From positions 62,001 to 126,000 of the forward strand of contig JAHRFD010000006.1 of the NCBI GenBank assembly GCA_020882975.1: DNA of 64,000 nucleotides, read 5' to 3'. Of the stretch, positions 62,121-64,000 are shown in pieces. Source of the DNA: Microcoleus sp. EPA2. GTDB lineage: Bacteria; Cyanobacteriota; Cyanobacteriia; Cyanobacteriales; Microcoleaceae. The first letter of the stretch is position 1. Each line of letters starts with the position of its first letter. Under the pieces are notes generated by a model. That model searched no databases. It had not been told where the DNA came from and saw nothing but the letters and a program-made list of their open reading frames with translations. A program made the position numbers and the translations under genes.

Positions 62121-63107
62121 ATGAGGCCGGCTATGGACTTAGAACACGCTACTAATTCCTTTGGAGAAATAGCTTCGACGCGCGACCTAGTGGCAGAGCT
62201 GTTAGCTGCCAAGCGCTCTGTCAACACTAGGCGTGCTTATGAGAAAGACTTGTACGATTTCTTTGCGACAATGACGGAGCAGGAACCGCACCCGGCATTG
62301 GTGCGCGAGTTCCTACGGCTGAACCGCTTCGCCGCTGTCGCGGTGGTTCTCAAATATAAAGCCAAACTAATCGACAAGGGACTTAAGGAAGCGACGATTA
62401 ATCGGCGGCTGGCGGCTATCAAAAGTTTGGTGAATTTTGCTCGGAAGGTGGGCGAGTGCGAGTGGAGTTTGGTAGATGTTGAAGGAGAGAAGGTGGTTCC
62501 TTACCGGGATACTACAGGGTTTGGTCGAGTTGCTTCTGAGAATGTGGCGGCGATGCAGTCGGTGTTGTCCATTCCTGACCGGAGTACACCCCAGGGAAAG
62601 CGCGACTATGCAGTTCTCCGGCTGCTGTGGGACAATGCGCTGCGCCGGGGGGAGATCGGCGGAGCCAATATAGGCGACTTTGACCCGCTGGCCCGAACTC
62701 TGAACATTTACGGCAAAGGTAGGGGAACTCAAGCGCAGCTAATTGACTTGCACAACGCGACGGCAGATGCGATTTCTGATTGGCTGAGCGTCCGGGGAGC
62801 TGCAATGCCCCAAGAGCCTTTATTTATCGCTTTGACAAAGCGGGAATACGGATTGAGGTTGAGTGGGTATGCTATTTACAAGCTTGTTTTCTCAACTTGC
62901 TCCGCTGCGGGAATTCCTAAAAGAATCAGCCCGCACAGAATACGCCACGCTGCAATTACGACTCTGTTAGATGCAAGCAACGGCAATACGCGAATGGCGC
63001 AGAAGTTGAGCCGCCATACCAGCTCGAACGTCCTTAATTGCTACGATGACAATCGGCAGAGCTTGCAGCGAGAAGCGTCGGTGCTGCTGGCTAGTTTGGT
63101 GCGGTGA
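62121..63107 (+). CDS. Tyrosine recombinase (XerC/D-like integrase)
   Basis: The 328-residue protein has an N-terminal SAM-like core-binding domain (residues ~18-105) and a catalytic domain with all key residues: Arg175 (ALRRGEI), His272 and Arg275 (HRIRH), His299 (SRHTS) and Tyr308 (NCYDD). The HxxR-His-Tyr spacing matches XerD. ATG 62121 is the first start; ATG 62133, 6 bases after a GAGG, is a possible alternative. It adjoins the repeat field and may resolve plasmid dimers or integrate the element. A TnpB element is inserted within about 20 bp of its stop codon. Confidence 0.93.
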   Translation: MRPAMDLEHATNSFGEIASTRDLVAELLAAKRSVNTRRAYEKDLYDFFATMTEQEPHPALVREFLRLNRFAAVAVVLKYKAKLIDKGLKEATINRRLAAIKSLVNFARKVGECEWSLVDVEGEKVVPYRDTTGFGRVASENVAAMQSVLSIPDRSTPQGKRDYAVLRLLWDNALRRGEIGGANIGDFDPLARTLNIYGKGRGTQAQLIDLHNATADAISDWLSVRGAAMPQEPLFIALTKREYGLRLSGYAIYKLVFSTCSAAGIPKRISPHRIRHAAITTLLDASNGNTRMAQKLSRHTSSNVLNCYDDNRQSLQREASVLLASLVR

Positions 63108-63127
63108 TGTACTCCCGACGTTGACCG
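63108..63127 (-). mobile_element. Right end of the TnpB element next to the integrase stop
   Basis: On the minus strand the TnpB stop codon sits inside an ACCGCC-TAGCGGT hairpin followed by CAACGTCGGGAGTACATCA, the pattern of an IS200/IS605 right end and omega-RNA scaffold. It lies directly against the 3' end of the integrase gene. The exact element boundary cannot be set from sequence alone. Confidence 0.55.
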
Positions 63128-64000
63128 CTAGGCGGTACAGCGCGGGCTTCTCTCAGAGGAAGTCCTCTTAGAGCGTTTTATAGTGAGGGAGACACCCAGC
63201 CCCACTTTTTTAATTAGTATTGCCGAATTCGTGTCCCTATCCAATTCTAGACCGCAGTGTGGGCAGCTATGCCAACGGTCGCGCAGTTCTTTTGGGACGC
63301 GGTTCAAACATTCTGAGCAATGCTGAGAAGTTCCACGTGGGTCAACCTCGATCACCAAGCAGCCAGCTCTTTCAGCCTTGAAGCTCAGTATTTCATTGAA
63401 TTGACTCCACCCTGCATCAGCAATGCTTTTATTCAGTCCAGACTTTGCTGATTGCCGATTAGGAAGAAACTTTCCAGTTTCGTCTTGCTTGGGTTTAGCG
63501 CGTCTGGACATATTCTTGACTTTGAGAGCCTCAACAAAAACAACATCAGCTTTGTTGAGAAGCTTTTTGGCAGTCTCAAAATGAAACTGTTTGCGTTGTC
63601 TTGCAACCTTTTGGTGTAAACGAGCAACTTTGCGGTACTGCCTATTTTTCGCTCTGCTTTTTTTCTTTCGAGCAGCAGCCTTGCGTTGTAAAAAAGCAAG
63701 TTTTTTTTCCGATTTCCTGAAATGCTGCGGTATTGGTTCAAATTCTTTCTCGGAATCTGCAAGAAACTTTTCTAGACCCAGATCGATGCCAATGCTGTTT
63801 TCCCAGGTTGGGATAATATCAATAGCTATATCTGGCACCGCATGGCTTTGTATAGTCAGCGTCACGTACCACCCATCAGCTTTCTTGGAAATTATTGCTG
63901 TTTTTACGTCAAAACCATCAGGAATTAGCCTATGCAGAATCAACTTAACATCGCCAAACTTAGGCAAGGTAATTCTATTACCCTTAAGGCAATCCATATC
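63128..64000 (-). CDS. tnpB: TnpB (IS200/IS605 OrfB, RNA-guided nuclease), N-terminus outside window
   Basis: The frame is open to the right window edge, so the N-terminal ~100 residues are missing. Visible are the RuvC-I motif SIGIDLGLEKF (Asp72 in fragment numbering), a long basic helical region (RKAAARKKKSRAKNRQYRKV), the RuvC-II Glu in ADVVFVEALKVKNM, a zinc finger (HCSECLNRV and HSCPHCG) and the RuvC-III Asp in LDRDTNSAI. These residues are intact, so this is potentially an active RNA-guided nuclease. No TnpA is seen. The gene is convergent with the integrase, and the right-end/omega-RNA sequence overlaps its 3' end. Confidence 0.9.
   Translation of the reverse strand, partial: DMDCLKGNRITLPKFGDVKLILHRLIPDGFDVKTAIISKKADGWYVTLTIQSHAVPDIAIDIIPTWENSIGIDLGLEKFLADSEKEFEPIPQHFRKSEKKLAFLQRKAAARKKKSRAKNRQYRKVARLHQKVARQRKQFHFETAKKLLNKADVVFVEALKVKNMSRRAKPKQDETGKFLPNRQSAKSGLNKSIADAGWSQFNEILSFKAERAGCLVIEVDPRGTSQHCSECLNRVPKELRDRWHSCPHCGLELDRDTNSAILIKKVGLGVSLTIKRSKRTSSERSPRCTA

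Overview
The window looks like a piece of a large plasmid, or plasmid-derived island, from a filamentous cyanobacterium. The signs are frequent GCGATCGC (HIP1) sites, heptamer ATGCCCT repeats, cyanobacterial-type CHAT/TPR proteins, a primase-helicase replication protein beside a 2-kb field of TGACGAT/ATCGTCA repeats, a tyrosine recombinase, and two broken conjugation genes. I saw no rRNA, tRNA or CRISPR array.

Layout. (1) 0-8 kb: a two-gene module (sacsin-type GHKL ATPase plus HNH nuclease) sits between a 3'-truncated lysozyme-like gene and a 5'-truncated TraD/VirD4 coupling-protein gene, so it appears to have replaced part of a conjugation operon. (2) 8-12 kb: a receiver-histidine kinase, a NarL-type regulator, an unknown protein and a small HTH protein. 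(3) 12-29.4 kb: mostly minus-strand DNA-metabolism genes. These are a methyltransferase-like protein, an MrfA/YprA-type helicase, a PD-(D/E)XK-like protein, DNA polymerase III delta (holA) and tau/gamma (dnaX), a beta clamp (dnaN), a Dda/RecD-like helicase, a secreted GDSL hydrolase and several small proteins. At least four of these genes carry a different small hairpin with compensating stem changes 31-34 nt upstream of the start codon. (4) 29.8-55.85 kb: one 26-kb, single-strand run of 11 genes. Five tandem CHAT-protease/TPR proteins are followed by a trypsin-like protease with an effector-associated-like domain, an unknown protein, a degenerate P-loop (iSTAND-like) protein, a MoxR AAA+ ATPase, a vWA protein and a large multidomain protein that shares a duplicated ~380-residue module with the trypsin protein. 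Gene ends overlap or nearly touch, which points to translational coupling. (5) 55.85-64 kb: a decayed phosphopantetheinyl transferase fused to a TnpB tail, an XRE regulator with paired operator-like repeats, the primase-helicase, the repeat-rich putative origin, an integrase, and a TnpB gene cut by the window end.

How the parts may work together. Regions 3 and 5 look like the replication and maintenance part of the replicon, which carries its own clamp and clamp-loader subunits. Region 4 resembles the NTP-dependent 'ternary' conflict systems (vWA-MoxR plus iSTAND and effector-associated domains), with CHAT and trypsin-like peptidases as probable effectors. It is the best candidate for an undescribed arrangement in this window. 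The sacsin/HNH pair is a second, independent candidate defence module. Functions in regions 1 and 4 are inferred from domains and gene order only.
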